From Aurifilum marmelostoma (Eukaryota > Ascomycota > Sordariomycetes > Diaporthales > Cryphonectriaceae), in the NCBI GenBank assembly GCA_027559495.1, contig JAMXSV010000017.1, forward strand, positions 930,001-994,000: a stretch of DNA of 64,000 bases. Reading direction: 5' to 3'. Under the pieces are notes generated by a model, which saw only the letters and a list, made by a program, of their open reading frames with translations, had not been told where the DNA came from and searched no databases. The translations under genes were made by a program, and so were the position numbers. Numbering within the stretch: the first letter of the stretch is position 1; every line of letters begins with the position of its first letter. Shown here piece by piece: positions 32,689 through 43,265 of the stretch.

Positions 32689-35600
32689 TCAGACCGTCCT
32701 AGTCGGAGGCGGCTGCCCATGAATCTCATCCAGAAGCTCCCCGAAGGACGCCTGGTCAGTCTTCTTCTCATCCAGAGAAACATCCCGCAACAGGTCTTCA
32801 TCTGGCTGTTGCCCCTTGCCAGCACTCTGGATAATCCTCCAGGCGCGGCGGAACTCATCGCGGATGGAGACGATGCCGTTGTGGGTGACCGTTCGGGCGA
32901 CATTGTGATCCAGCTCGAAGGGGTCCTCAATCGCAACCAGGAAACGGTGGCGCACCTCCTTGATCTCGGGCTTACCGCGGTCCTGGACTGGCGCTGGCAC
33001 GGCGGGAATGCCAGGCGGAGGAGGCGGTGGTGGTGTCTGCGCTGCTGGCTCCGTGACAGGAGGCTTGTCAGGCTGCTGGACCTCGAGCACCGTCTTGGCG
33101 CCTGTCCAGCCCTTCTGGCGCTTGGTCAAGAGACCGCCAGGGGAGCGGATGCTGATGACATCCCTACCCCAGTCGAAGCCTCGCATGTGACCAGCACTCA
33201 TGATTCTGTTCTGAGCGTAGTACTCGAAGAAGCCGTGCAGGAGGAACCCGATGCTGTCGGTATTCTGGGTCAGGAGACCGCGCTGGGCAGCGTCGGAAAT
33301 CTGGTCTGCATCCCTCCAGAATCGAATGTCTCTGCCCTTGCACTGAACAGAGTTCTCGATCTGCTCTGGCGTCAGGTTTGGAGGCACGGGCGGCGCCAGG
33401 AGCTGCAGGTTGGGGCAGACGGGCGGGCGCGCAACGTTGATCAGGTAATGCAACACCATGAGCACATAGCCGTAACTAGACAGCGTCCCACGGTATGCAG
33501 TGTTGATGCCTCGAACTTTGGCCCAGTGCTTGACGAATAGGACGATTGGCCTGACACGCGGGTCTGTAAGCGAGTAACATCGCAGCAGGTACGTGTTTTG
33601 CAATGCGAGCTGCGCCGAGAAGTTGATATCGCACTGGACGCCAATGCCGCTTTTGGGATACTCGAGTCGATCATGATAGCGATCCCGAGGCTGATTAGGG
33701 GACATCTGTGATGGGTCTCGAAGGCTGCGCATCTTGACCACCAGCCTCCAGTGTTCTTGGGTCATGGGCAGCACATAATCGAAATGTGCGTCACGGCTCT
33801 CGGCAGGTTCCATCGGCTCGCGCAACAGACCGATATAACGTTGAATGTCAGCTATCTCGTCCGGCGAATACAGCTCCTTCTCTAGGGCTTTCTCGAGCTC
33901 TCGGGCAAGCTGCAAGGATTTGTGTCGTCTCGCTACTGCTCGAAGACTGGGCGCTTCCAAAGAGTGCATAGCTTTTGTGACCTGAGACCGAATTCCGGAG
34001 TCGTGTATACCAAGTGCGTATCTGTGGACAATGGCAGTCGACAGCGGGGTTTGGGTGGTCGAGGAGTCGTGCCCTCCCAGCTCGAGCATCAGCTTGATAG
34101 CTCGACTGTGATAGCATGAGGCTGACTCGAACTGACCCTGCTCCAGGAGCATCAGGCCAATCGAGGGGATATTTCTCAGCGCCTCGACCGCAAGCTGGAG
34201 CTCTTTGTTGTAGGCGAGAGGGTCCAGGCCAAAATTTGGCCTGTTCTGGAGGTCAACCCACTGATCGATGCGGAACCTGCCCATGGCCTCACATTGCTGG
34301 TCCTTCTCGCGAATTGAGCGTGACTCCCAAGCCATGACCATCTTTTCGCCCTCGACCTGTGACATGACTCCATATATCGAGCGATTGATAGGCATAGGTG
34401 CTGTTGGATCAAAAGAAAGGGACAGATATCCCTGCAGACGCGTCCTCAGGTCGCCATCAGCCAGGCCGCGGACGAAGGCAGAGCAGACGTCATTCAGGAT
34501 GCGGAAGTCATTGTTGCTGAAGCCTGCGGCCGTCGAATTTGTGATATCGCGACCCCCCAATTCTCGAAGCAACTTCTTTGCCGATCCGTAGTAAGTTGGT
34601 AGAGCCTTTGCACCTTGCTTCAATTTATTGAGCTGAAGTCGGTAGAGATCGCCGTGCTGGCCGTCACCGTTGCTAGTAACTGCAGGCTCAGCAGCGAGCG
34701 TGTCGTCACTGGTGGTCGCGGTTCGATCGTGCACCTCAGCCGTCGAGGCTGCAACGTCGGGATCTCTTGCACTGGCGGCATTCCCGCTCGCAGGATCATC
34801 CTCCTCGAGGTCCTGGTCTCCGTCATCTCCCCTCTCCCACTTCTCCCGCTCTTCCAAGAGGTCTGCGTACAGCTTTCGCGGAGGCTTCTGACAGACCTTG
34901 ATGATTGGCACTCTGGTCTTGGTGAGGAGACGGGCACCAAAGCCCATATTCAAAAAGGTCTTCTCCACGATTCGAGGAATATCGGAGCCGGGAGCATCAG
35001 GCTGTGGATCCGAGAGCGGAGAGAGAAGCCCAAGGTCCATGTCGGCAGACTTGGTGGCAAACCCGGACGCCAAGCTACCAAAGCACCGCAGCTGGACTGA
35101 CATGGGTGGGAAGTCGGACCGGCTGGTGTTTATATTGTGGTGTTCGGTGATCGCGGCTCGGCATGCATCCTCTATGAGCAGCCGGAAGTTCTCCTTCTCC
35201 TGGATCTGACCAAGCTCAATCTCGGCGTTGGCGAGAATTGCTGTAGTGAGTTGCTCCAGCAGGGCGACCTGAGTCTCGAGATTGTCCAGCTGGGTAGTAT
35301 TGGGTCGTGCAGGGTGCTCAGTCTGTGGATTGTACAGCGAGCGGCTCTGGCCCATCGAATTCCTCCCAAAGTGATTCGAGCGTGCTGGACCAGTCTGGTA
35401 GCCCTGATATCCAGCCTGACCACCGCCTAATCTTCTCCAGTCAGAGAGAGCAGACGATGACGAAAAACCCGGGTAGGATGGGGATGGGTAGTGACGGTTC
35501 TGAGATTGAGGTCCGCCTCTCGCGAAACCGTCGTTCATGTTGGCTGGTGGGACGGCGTTCGGCTGCGAGCGTTGACCCCGGTGCTGGTGGTTCTGGCGGT

Positions 35601-36081
35601 AGTGGTCGGCGGGGAGATTGCCATGATGTCGGTTGTCCTGCGGCTGGGCTGAGCGGTGGTCGATGGGGATGTTCAGCTGAGAAGACATTTGGCGGCGCTG
35701 CGCCTGGTTTGGTCGCTTCTGTCGCGATCTCGGGGACGGGTGATTCTGTTGCGAGGACGGATCCACGTTCTGAGTGGAAGGGGCACCCTCTACAGGCAGC
35801 TGCTGAGAGGGGGGAGGACCTTCCTCATCCCTTCGAGACTTCTCAGCATTCTTCAGGATGAGGTTTCGCATCCGCACGTCCAGTGGCACATCGTCTTGTT
35901 GGCTGCTGTCGTCCATGGTGTTGACCTCTTGGGCCCACACTTGTTGGCTGCTGTATCTGATGGGCTGTGCCTGTATTGGAGAGGTGGAAGGGTTCCCTCC
36001 TCTAGAAACTTTTGTGCAACAAGGCACTGACTGGCAAGGCTTGATCTGTGCCGGTTTGGAAGGCAGAGGGGTGGGCTCCAT
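32689..36081 (-). CDS. Cid1/TUTase-type nucleotidyltransferase (PAP/OAS1 fold) with ~425-residue internal insertion
   Basis: Non-canonical poly(A)/poly(U) polymerase family, expected to add nucleotides to RNA 3' ends. Single exon, 1130 aa. Residues 1-270 are Gln/Ser/Pro/Arg-rich and probably disordered. The catalytic core begins at about 330: RCFGSLASGFATKSADMDLGLL has the G-S loop and the DxD pair, then RVPIIKVCQKPPRK. The third carboxylate lies in GVQCDINFSAQLALQNTYLL only near residue 815, so about 425 residues (acidic stretch, then a long helical part with DPLAYNKELQLAVEAL) interrupt what is normally a short link. The PAP-associated half follows (PIVLFVKHWAKVRGIN, LSSYGYVLMVLHYLI). The gene could start at the first ATG (used here) or at the Met opening MDDSSQQDDVPLD, about residue 56. 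Product specificity (A versus U) cannot be read from sequence. Confidence 0.9.
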   Translation of the reverse strand: MEPTPLPSKPAQIKPCQSVPCCTKVSRGGNPSTSPIQAQPIRYSSQQVWAQEVNTMDDSSQQDDVPLDVRMRNLILKNAEKSRRDEEGPPPSQQLPVEGAPSTQNVDPSSQQNHPSPRSRQKRPNQAQRRQMSSQLNIPIDHRSAQPQDNRHHGNLPADHYRQNHQHRGQRSQPNAVPPANMNDGFARGGPQSQNRHYPSPSYPGFSSSSALSDWRRLGGGQAGYQGYQTGPARSNHFGRNSMGQSRSLYNPQTEHPARPNTTQLDNLETQVALLEQLTTAILANAEIELGQIQEKENFRLLIEDACRAAITEHHNINTSRSDFPPMSVQLRCFGSLASGFATKSADMDLGLLSPLSDPQPDAPGSDIPRIVEKTFLNMGFGARLLTKTRVPIIKVCQKPPRKLYADLLEEREKWERGDDGDQDLEEDDPASGNAASARDPDVAASTAEVHDRTATTSDDTLAAEPAVTSNGDGQHGDLYRLQLNKLKQGAKALPTYYGSAKKLLRELGGRDITNSTAAGFSNNDFRILNDVCSAFVRGLADGDLRTRLQGYLSLSFDPTAPMPINRSIYGVMSQVEGEKMVMAWESRSIREKDQQCEAMGRFRIDQWVDLQNRPNFGLDPLAYNKELQLAVEALRNIPSIGLMLLEQGQFESASCYHSRAIKLMLELGGHDSSTTQTPLSTAIVHRYALGIHDSGIRSQVTKAMHSLEAPSLRAVARRHKSLQLARELEKALEKELYSPDEIADIQRYIGLLREPMEPAESRDAHFDYVLPMTQEHWRLVVKMRSLRDPSQMSPNQPRDRYHDRLEYPKSGIGVQCDINFSAQLALQNTYLLRCYSLTDPRVRPIVLFVKHWAKVRGINTAYRGTLSSYGYVLMVLHYLINVARPPVCPNLQLLAPPVPPNLTPEQIENSVQCKGRDIRFWRDADQISDAAQRGLLTQNTDSIGFLLHGFFEYYAQNRIMSAGHMRGFDWGRDVISIRSPGGLLTKRQKGWTGAKTVLEVQQPDKPPVTEPAAQTPPPPPPPGIPAVPAPVQDRGKPEIKEVRHRFLVAIEDPFELDHNVARTVTHNGIVSIRDEFRRAWRIIQSAGKGQQPDEDLLRDVSLDEKKTDQASFGELLDEIHGQPPPTRTV

Positions 36082-37596
36082 AGAAAGGTGCAGTGGCAGA
36101 ACTGGCTACCGAGATGCAGTCGTCCTTGTGGCCATGTCAATGAATAGAGACTGAGCTTGTGGTGGTTCTGATGAAGACTGAAGACACCTAGTGTTTCCAA
36201 AGAGATTGGCTGCAAACAGGTGCTGAGCTGAGAAGACAACCTTTTCTGTTGGGAGGACGACAATTGGCTGGCTGGCTGCGTGTATGTATGCTGCGGATTC
36301 CCAATCTGTAACGTGTAGCTTATAAACCCCTATCCTGTTGTGTGACTGATAGCCTTCAGTGACCTCTTTCATGAACTTCCTACCGGTGGATATTCGCAGC
36401 AATATCGAATGGCTCCACCATCATCACTGTTCAGACAGGTGACACAGTCTGCAGAGGATGTCCTGTGGTGATGATCTTCCCAGCCTGCCAGCTTCCTCTA
36501 TCATAGCTGGGCTGCAGAGTCTGCTCCAAACCTTGCCAAAGGCGTGATCCAGGCGAGGTGGCGTGTGAGAGTGTGAGAGACAGAGATTGTGGTGAGGGAG
36601 AGGGTTGCGGGCGTTCTGATGCTGTCTGAGGTCAAGTTGACATGCGATCTTGTGGATCTGGGAAGGGTTGAAGCTGGAAAGGACCAAGTGCCAGAGTACA
36701 GAGTACATGTTGGTGGGGTCAGTGGGCCGGCAGCTGGACTACCTACTGTACCAAGTAGGTTAGCAGCACATTCTTAGCAGGCATAGCACTATGAACTTGG
36801 CCGGCACTCTACTGACCACAAATGTCTCCATTCGCATTGTAAATATTGATGCAATTCAGACCTTTTGTGTCCTATATATATATCCATATGTATCCATATA
36901 TATGTATGTGAGGTATACCTCTGCAGGAACTGGGGTACATGCCTCGAAAAGCGCGGCCCCATTGCTCACTATCAGTGTTCTTTTTCTGGTTGCCTTTTCT
37001 AGATTGTCCCTCCCCCAGTGTACAATACAGTGGCATAGTGACTGGGCTTAGGTGCTAGCTACTGTTCTTACTGTGGCCTGTGCTGCTTGATCCTTGGCTA
37101 CAGGCCTGGACCCACTCATTCATCCATCCACCCACACCCGCAGCAGCAGTGCACTGGTCTGCCTGCCTGCCTACCTACCTCACCGTCCAGCGCCAGGTCT
37201 TTCTTTGTGCCTTGCTGCCTCCATTTCCTTTCTTCACACGCCAGCATTTAAACAAAGCTGAATTATTGCCCGTCTTGTTTAGCAGACCTCAACATCCAAG
37301 TATCTTCTTTCTGGTGACAACAAAAGTGTCATACTCGACAGGCCACTCGTACTATCGAGACCCCTCTTCGACCGCTGCCATCAGCTTCCTCGCGCCGACC
37401 ACCACCCTCTGTCTCCCCTCCTTCTCTTCAGACAAAACATCTTTGTCAGCCACGCTGCCCTCCCACATGTCGCGTCATCCGCGCTCGAGAACTCGTCCTT
37501 GATATCGCCCCGACTGACGGCTCAACACAACCGTCTCTTGCCCGCTGTGGCGTCGGCAGCCGACCGCTCCGAACTCGACCTGCCCTCGTCATCACC
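36082..37596. promoter_or_regulatory. 1.5-kb divergent intergenic region (Cid1-like / TFIIF)
   Basis: Two divergently transcribed genes start at its ends, so it must hold both promoters. It contains a TATATA/TATG alternation (about 36874-36907) and a CT-rich stretch (37130-37450) that is probably the TFIIF leader. No coding sequence is supported. Confidence 0.55.
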
Positions 37597-39910
37597 ATGA
37601 GCGCCCCCGTTCCCAATGGCCTGCCTAACGGCGGCAATCGTCCTCCAGGCGCACCACCTCTGCGCCGTAGAAGACCTCCTTCGTCCAACCCGCTCGTCGC
37701 GCGTAAGAAGGCTGCTCCCGCCCCAGCCCAACAGTCCAAGGCACCCAGCAGCTCCAGCAAGCCCAAGGCAGCCGCCTCCAAGGGCACAAACACCACTCCC
37801 ACCAACAACTTCTATGGCGTGACCGCCCCCAAGGTGGACCTGAAGACACAGGAGGAGTGGAAGCAGCGCCGACGACAGAACGGTGGATGGTGGGACCCCC
37901 CACCTGCCGCCGAGGACTTTCGTGAGGTGTCGGTCTTCATGACCAAGGCCGATATCAAGGAGGGCCTGCGAGCTCACGTCATGCGGTTCGCCAAGACGCG
38001 TACCAGCGGTATTATCGATATCATGGACGACACGCAGTTCCCGCGCCCCGTCACCCTCCACCGGAAGGATGCGCGAGACGTGAACAACGCGCCCGTCGAG
38101 GAGAAGGAGCCGAGCGCGAGCCCTGCACCTGTCGACCCGGTCGAGGCCGAGCGTCTCGCAAAGATCAAGGCTGACAAGGAAGCCCAGCGCGCCTTGGACC
38201 AGGCCCAGATCGCCCCCGTCTCCAGAGAGGCTGCGGCGGCCAAGAAGCCCGCCCAGAAGCCGGAGAGGCTCGAGACAAAGGCATTCTACGCCAAGCGGAC
38301 TGTCGAGCGCAAGAAGGAGAACAATCTCCGCTACGAGGAGTCCCTTCCCTGGGTCGTTGAAGATGCCGACGGCAAGAGTGCTTTTGTGAGCCAGTACATG
38401 GGTCCTCTGTCCGAGTCTACGGTCGCACTGCAATTTGAGAACGACTCAGTTCGCGCCGTCCCCCCTTGAGAAGTTCTACAAGTTCACCCACAAGCCACCA
38501 TTCCGGGCTTACAGCATCGAGGAGGCTGAGGCACTGATGAAGAAGCAGACTGTGCCGAGCCGCTGGCACATGAGGCAGGACGAGAAGGACAAGGACAGGG
38601 AGGAGATGAACGCCACCAGACAAGCCCTGTATGGGAGGTCCATGGTCAAGACGGAGAGCAACACTTTCAAGAAAGCTGCGCGGTCGGAGAAGCAGGAGCA
38701 CGACGACATTGACTTCTCTGGAGACGAGTTCCAGGACGATGACGAGAATCCCACCTTTGAGCGCGACAACGATGAGGAGGTCAAGGACTCCAAGGACCGG
38801 GTCCGTCGCGAGCAGCTGGGTGCTAATCTGTTTGGGGAGGCTGACGAGAAGGAGATCGAGGAAGAGCTGGCCCGCGAGGAGGCCGAGGAAGAAGCAAGGA
38901 AGCGCCTCGGCAGGGGCCTCGCGAAGCATCTCGTTAAGTACGAGAAGCATCTCGAGTATAAGGAGGATCCCGATGACTCTTCGGACCTGGGCCTGGATTC
39001 TTCCGTAAGTACAGCCTCTTGTTTCGTCTTGATATCCCTCTCTTGATCATTATTTTTCAGTCCCTTCTTCTCCTTCTTTTTCCTGGTGCTGACCAAGTCT
39101 CAGTCCGACGAAGAGTCCGATGCCGAGAAGCAAGATGTCAAGCAGGAAGACGAGCAGAAGAATGCACCAGACCAGAAAGCAGGAACAGCCACCAAGAGCT
39201 CCAGTGGAGGCACTTCCTCCAGCAGCAAGCCGAAATCTAGTGGCCCCGACTCCAAGAAAGTTAACAACCTGAAGCGACCCGGCTCTCCCAACCTCTCCGA
39301 GATGGAGTCTAGCGGAAACGAGTCATCGCGTAAGAGGGCCAAGAAGACTGCCGCGGGCTCTGTCCGAGACAGCCGTGCCTCTACCCCCGTGCCGCAACGG
39401 CCCAAGAAGGTAGCTGGTGCAGCCAGCGATGGCGAGGCCACTGCGACTGAGATGTCGGACAGCGGCCGGCCCAAGGCTCTCAAGAAGAAATCCAAGCTGG
39501 TCGTCGGATCCCACGGCAAGGGGACCCCGACAGGTTCGAGAGCTGGCAGCCCTGTCCCTGGTTCGTCGCAGCTCCCTCCAGGTAAATCTTCCCTCCCAGA
39601 TATGGTTGCCTTATCAAGATTATCCTCACCATGCCGAATGGCTCATGTATACTCACTCACCCTCACAACAATCACAGGCTCTCAATCTCCCAGCCGTGCT
39701 GCTAGCCCCTCGGCTCCCAACTCATCCTCGACGCTGACGGCGGAGGATATCATCGCGTGCCTGAACGCTCACCCAGAGGGCATGAACATTAGCCAGATGG
39801 CGCAATACTTCAAGGGACCGCGCATGAGCGATAGGAAGCTCTTCATTACGCTTGTGAAGAACAATGCCAAATGGGGCCCGGATAAGCTCTTGCGCCCTAA
39901 GGGCCCATGA
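37597..39910 (+). CDS. TFG1: TFIIF alpha subunit (RAP74/Tfg1), frame broken by one base
   Basis: Large subunit of general transcription factor IIF, which binds RNA polymerase II and stabilises the preinitiation complex. Exons 37597-39004, 39104-39581 and 39678-39910. The N-terminal dimerisation region starts near residue 71 (FYGVTAPKVDLKTQEEWKQ, GGWWDPPP), continues to LEKFYKFTHKPPF, followed by a charged central part (acidic, Lys/Glu-rich coiled regions) and ends in the RAP74 winged helix (LTAEDIIACLNAHPEGMNIS ... KWGPDKLLRPKGP). At 38460-38465 a C6 run puts the frame out: reading stops at TGA three bases later, while one C fewer gives VPLEKFYKF as expected. With that base ignored the protein is 705 aa. 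Because the protein is essential, an assembly error is more likely than a real mutation. The second intron is 96 bp with no stop, so retention would also stay open. Confidence 0.9.
38460..38465 (+). other. C6 homopolymer at the frame break in TFIIF alpha
   Basis: Coding is in frame 1 before and frame 2 after this run (positions mod 3). Five C residues would make the reading frame continuous through a conserved motif. Confidence 0.85.
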
Positions 39911-40342
39911 AACACCACTCAAGCCTCCTCGCAGAGGTCAATCAGGGGTCAGTATCCCAGAGTGACAGATGATGGTTCGTTTGGAAAGTTTTCAGACTCG
40001 GACGAGGCATTTCATCCGGGTTGTTTGCAGCAGGCCACGTCAGGCCAAGAGCTGTGACATGCAGCTGGTCACGGAGGATGGGAAGATAAGTCTTTCCTGG
40101 TGCATGATTGTGCCGCCCTGAAGACGGTCAAGCCGGTGGCCGTCCGAGTATGTTCATAAATTCTATTCGTAGCCAAGCAATAGGCAGGCGCCCTCTATGA
40201 GAATTAGTAGGGCTGGATAGTCACGGAGAATGCAAAGGATTCATAGCAGAATGGCCTCGGGGAGGTTTTCTATAAAGTGTTGTATGTGATATGCCAATGC
40301 AGTAATATGGTATGGTGGTATCGTCCCCCTCTTTTTGGCTCA
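39911..40342. other. Convergent 3' region between TFIIF and BUD13 genes
   Basis: Both flanking genes terminate here. No ORF is supported. Confidence 0.6.
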
Positions 40343-41404
40343 TCACTCGTCCATCTGCCAGGCGTAGTCCAGGTCTTTGTTTCTCTCTCGCCGGTTGATA
40401 GCTTTGAATCGTTCCGCCTCGAAGCCATTGCTCCTATCAACGCCATCCCATCGATATCCTGGACGTATGCCGTATCGATTCGGCGGTGCGGGACCCTTGT
40501 ATACAGGCCTCCTGCTTGCCTTTTTGGACCCCTTCTCACCAACAACACCACCCCCTGCACCAGCCTTGTTCGGGCCGGACCTCGCCTCCTCTTCTGCATC
40601 TAGGAAACGCGCCATAGGATCATTCCACCGTCTCTGCTCCTTCAGTTCCCTGTTCATCTCCTCATCGTCTGCCGTCCTGGCAACGGCCATCCCCCTTGCA
40701 TCGTCCAGGACCTCCTTTCTCTTCCTCGCCTCCTCGAGCTGCACCTCTCCCTTGAGCCTCTCTTCCTTCAGACGCTCCTTTTCCTCAGCCTCTAGGGCGG
40801 CCCGCCGCGCCTCTGCACGCTTCATGCTCACGTCGACCCTCCGCCCGGTGGCATCACGATAGTATGTTTCCTCTTCGCCGTGTTTGGCCAGGCCTGAGCG
40901 CCTCTCCGCCTCAAACTGCTCGCGCTCCTCCCTTTGGCGCTGCTCCAGCTGAGCCGTGACCGCGGCGGCAGACTGCAGGCCCGCGTGTGTGCCGTCCGCC
41001 ATCCTCGCTGACGACGACGCCTCTACCACGGTCGGGTCATCGTCCTCCGCCTTGCGCGCGGCCTCGTTCTCCGCCGCCGCCGAGGCGAGGATCGCGTCCG
41101 CTGCGGCTGCCTCGTCGTCGGCCGGCTTGGCCCCTACGGTCTTCCAATTCGCCTTCGTGGTCTTGCGGAACTCCTTGACCTTGCCGACCGTCACTGGGCC
41201 GTTGTCGTCCTCGTCGCCATCGCCAGCTCGGGCTCTAGACCTGCGGTTAGAGCTGCTGCCGCTGCCCCATTCGTCGTCGTCCTGAATGAGAAGACCGCCG
41301 CCGCTGGTGGAGGACTTGTCGTGCTTGCGCTTGCGTTTCTTGGTGGGTTTTGTGTCGGCGGTGAGGTAGTGTGTTGCGAGGTACGAGGAGAGATCGGAGG
41401 GCAT
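40343..41404 (-). CDS. BUD13: Pre-mRNA-splicing factor BUD13/CWC26
   Basis: Subunit of the RES complex (Bud13-Snu17-Pml1) of the activated spliceosome, which promotes splicing and nuclear retention of unspliced RNA. 353 aa, no intron. N-terminus MPSDLSSYLATHYLTADTKP with KKRKRKHDK is typical; the middle is charged and helical (EERERF-like E/R/K-rich, about 190-290); the conserved C-terminal block reads TYYRDATGRRVDVSMKRAEA, then RWNDPMARFLDAE and PNRYGIRPGYRWDGVDRSNG ending in NKDLDYAWQMDE. The open frame continues 64 codons upstream of the chosen ATG, but that part is low-complexity Thr/His/Ser and includes (GA)n DNA, so the start MPSDLS is preferred. Confidence 0.95.
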   Translation of the reverse strand: MPSDLSSYLATHYLTADTKPTKKRKRKHDKSSTSGGGLLIQDDDEWGSGSSSNRRSRARAGDGDEDDNGPVTVGKVKEFRKTTKANWKTVGAKPADDEAAAADAILASAAAENEAARKAEDDDPTVVEASSSARMADGTHAGLQSAAAVTAQLEQRQREEREQFEAERRSGLAKHGEEETYYRDATGRRVDVSMKRAEARRAALEAEEKERLKEERLKGEVQLEEARKRKEVLDDARGMAVARTADDEEMNRELKEQRRWNDPMARFLDAEEEARSGPNKAGAGGGVVGEKGSKKASRRPVYKGPAPPNRYGIRPGYRWDGVDRSNGFEAERFKAINRRERNKDLDYAWQMDE

Positions 41405-41867
41405 GGTGGTGGTGAAGGCTGGCGCGCGCGCGTGAGAGAGAGAGAGAGAGAGAATGGGTGGATGGGCGGGTGTAGCGTGTCTGAATCTCCTAGTAGAAGG
41501 TGCGTGAGTGTGTGATCGTGGGTGTGTTTGGCTCTTGCTCTTTCCTACGAATTTTGGCCCAAGGGTCGTTGTTGCTTCAGCCTTACCGTAGTACACAAAC
41601 GACCTCTGCCTGACAGTTCCTTCCCCAGTTCAGAGGCTTAGTTTAGTTGCTGATCATGGTCTGTGCAGGGAGACCCCTGGCTATCAACACTCGAGCTTAA
41701 ATATGACGTCACAGCTAGATGCTCAGGACGAAGATACAGCATGCAACTACAATTTATAGCTTAATGGAACTACTGAATGCATGACTCCTCCTCACTACAC
41801 TGCCGTCTATGGTAAACAATATCTAGGTAAGCACTCATCAAAGAGGTTTATGACATGGTTAGGAACC
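41405..41867. promoter_or_regulatory. BUD13 upstream region with GC and GA dinucleotide repeats
   Basis: Directly upstream of the BUD13 start are a (GC)n block (about 41421-41431) and a (GA)n block (41434-41453), i.e. CT-rich on the coding strand. The rest holds the BUD13 promoter and the 3' flank of the SET gene. Confidence 0.5.
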
Positions 41868-42914
41868 TCAAAGCCTCGAGCTATCTGCCTTTGCTCGCTT
41901 ACGGGAGGAAGCAACAGCGGCTCTGGTCGACCTCTTTCTCTTCAAGTTGTTCTTCAGCCGTGCCGGCTGCGTTCCCAAGACCCTCTCGACCTTGTGATAG
42001 CGATTCAGGATATGAGGATCCTCAGCCGCATCACAGAGACACGGCTTCGTATCATGCCAGTACGTGCACCCATACGTGACAAATAGTTCCTCGCCCTCTG
42101 CGATGTCACGCTTGGTCTCGTAGCATATCACCTTGCGGCGGCCGTACATGACCTCGACCACCCTCAGGTTATATCTCGTGCAGTGGTGGTTCACAAACCT
42201 CGAGATATTCCCGTACTCGATCGCATCAACACGCGCGGCGCCGCTGAATATAAACACGTAGCTGATCTCCGTCTGAGATACCTTCGCGTCCGGCGGCACC
42301 AGCCGCCCAGCGTACTCACAGAGCATCGTCTTCTTGGGGATGGCACGCCTCGCAAACACGCCGAAGCCGACCTCGGCCTTGCGGATCTCCATGTAACGAG
42401 CCTCTTTCCGGGCCAGGTCTGCGTGGAATCGAGCGATGCAGGGCTCTCCGTGGCACTTGTCACCTATCTCGTCACAGACCTTGCACTGCATACCGTCCAT
42501 GCCGGCGCCTAGGATCTCGGCGACGGTGGTGCTACCTAGGGGAGCACCGGGGTCCTTTACGTGGCGGCCACGATTTCTCGCGGTCCCTATATGTTTGCGT
42601 TAGTGAGCCCAACTGGCTCTTAAGGGAATCGAAGAGGGGGTTTGGGAGAGAAAAGGGAGGTCAAAGTCAGTAGTGTGTCTTTACTCACAGTCTGCTGGGT
42701 CAACCACGTAGTTGCTGAGTCTCGGAATCGGACGAGAATCAGTGTAAATAATGTCCACCAATCTGTTACCGTCCTCTGGGCCGGAGTTATACTTGAATGT
42801 TGGGAGTGTATCGGGATCCGGAAGACCAACCTGAACAGTGCTCTGGCAAACAACAGCTTCCTGACTTGCTTGCCGAGGCCTACAATTTACCTTTTTGCGC
42901 AACCTCGTCATCAT
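41868..42914 (-). CDS. SET-domain protein, putative lysine methyltransferase
   Basis: 314 aa from exon 1 (42914-42689), a 101-bp intron and exon 2 (42586-41868). The SET core is complete by eye: VGFGVFARRAIPKKTMLCEYAG, then RVDAIEYGNISRFVNHHCTRYN with the NHxC motif, VICYETKRDIAEGEELFVTYG and a short post-SET-like CLCDAAED. Ahead of it, MQCKVCDEIGDKCHGEPC gives five clustered cysteines that could bind zinc but are not the nine-cysteine pre-SET of Clr4/DIM-5. The segment KYNSGPEDGNRLVDIIYTD before the intron resembles the region preceding SET in SUV39-like fungal proteins. A basic C-terminal tail (KRKRSTRAAVASSRKRAK) may be a nuclear localisation signal. The substrate is unknown; H3K9 methylation is only one possibility. 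The start is the first of two adjacent Met codons. Confidence 0.85.
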
Positions 42915-43265
42915 GTGCTTACTATCGAGTGGGCGTTACCAGCAGCTTTGGAGTGGCTTTCGAGCGCAGAAGAAAAGGAACACGTCAAAATTACTTTACA
43001 GAACAGAGAGCCATCAATTATCACTTGTGGAGGGCCAGTGTCTGTAGATATGCAAACAGAAGCTGTGCCTCGTTGAGCATGCTTTGTTGAGGCCTTTGTG
43101 ATCGGAACTTATTGTCTCCAGCACATATCAGAGGTGATTTCAATGGCATTCACGTGCTATTCTTGGAGAACAATGACAATGTCTGTCCTCTGTCTGCTGT
43201 CTTTGTGTGGGATCATTGTATGCCCTACAGTTGGTGGTCCAATGAAGCAGAGGAGGGAACCTTGG
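42915..43265. other. Short intergenic region between WW and SET genes
   Basis: Promoter of the SET gene and 3' end of the WW gene, both minus strand. Nothing else is seen. Confidence 0.5.

Noticed and set aside
40377..41285. Ser/Ala-rich + strand ORFs across BUD13
   Set aside because: Antisense shadows of the charged BUD13 coding sequence.
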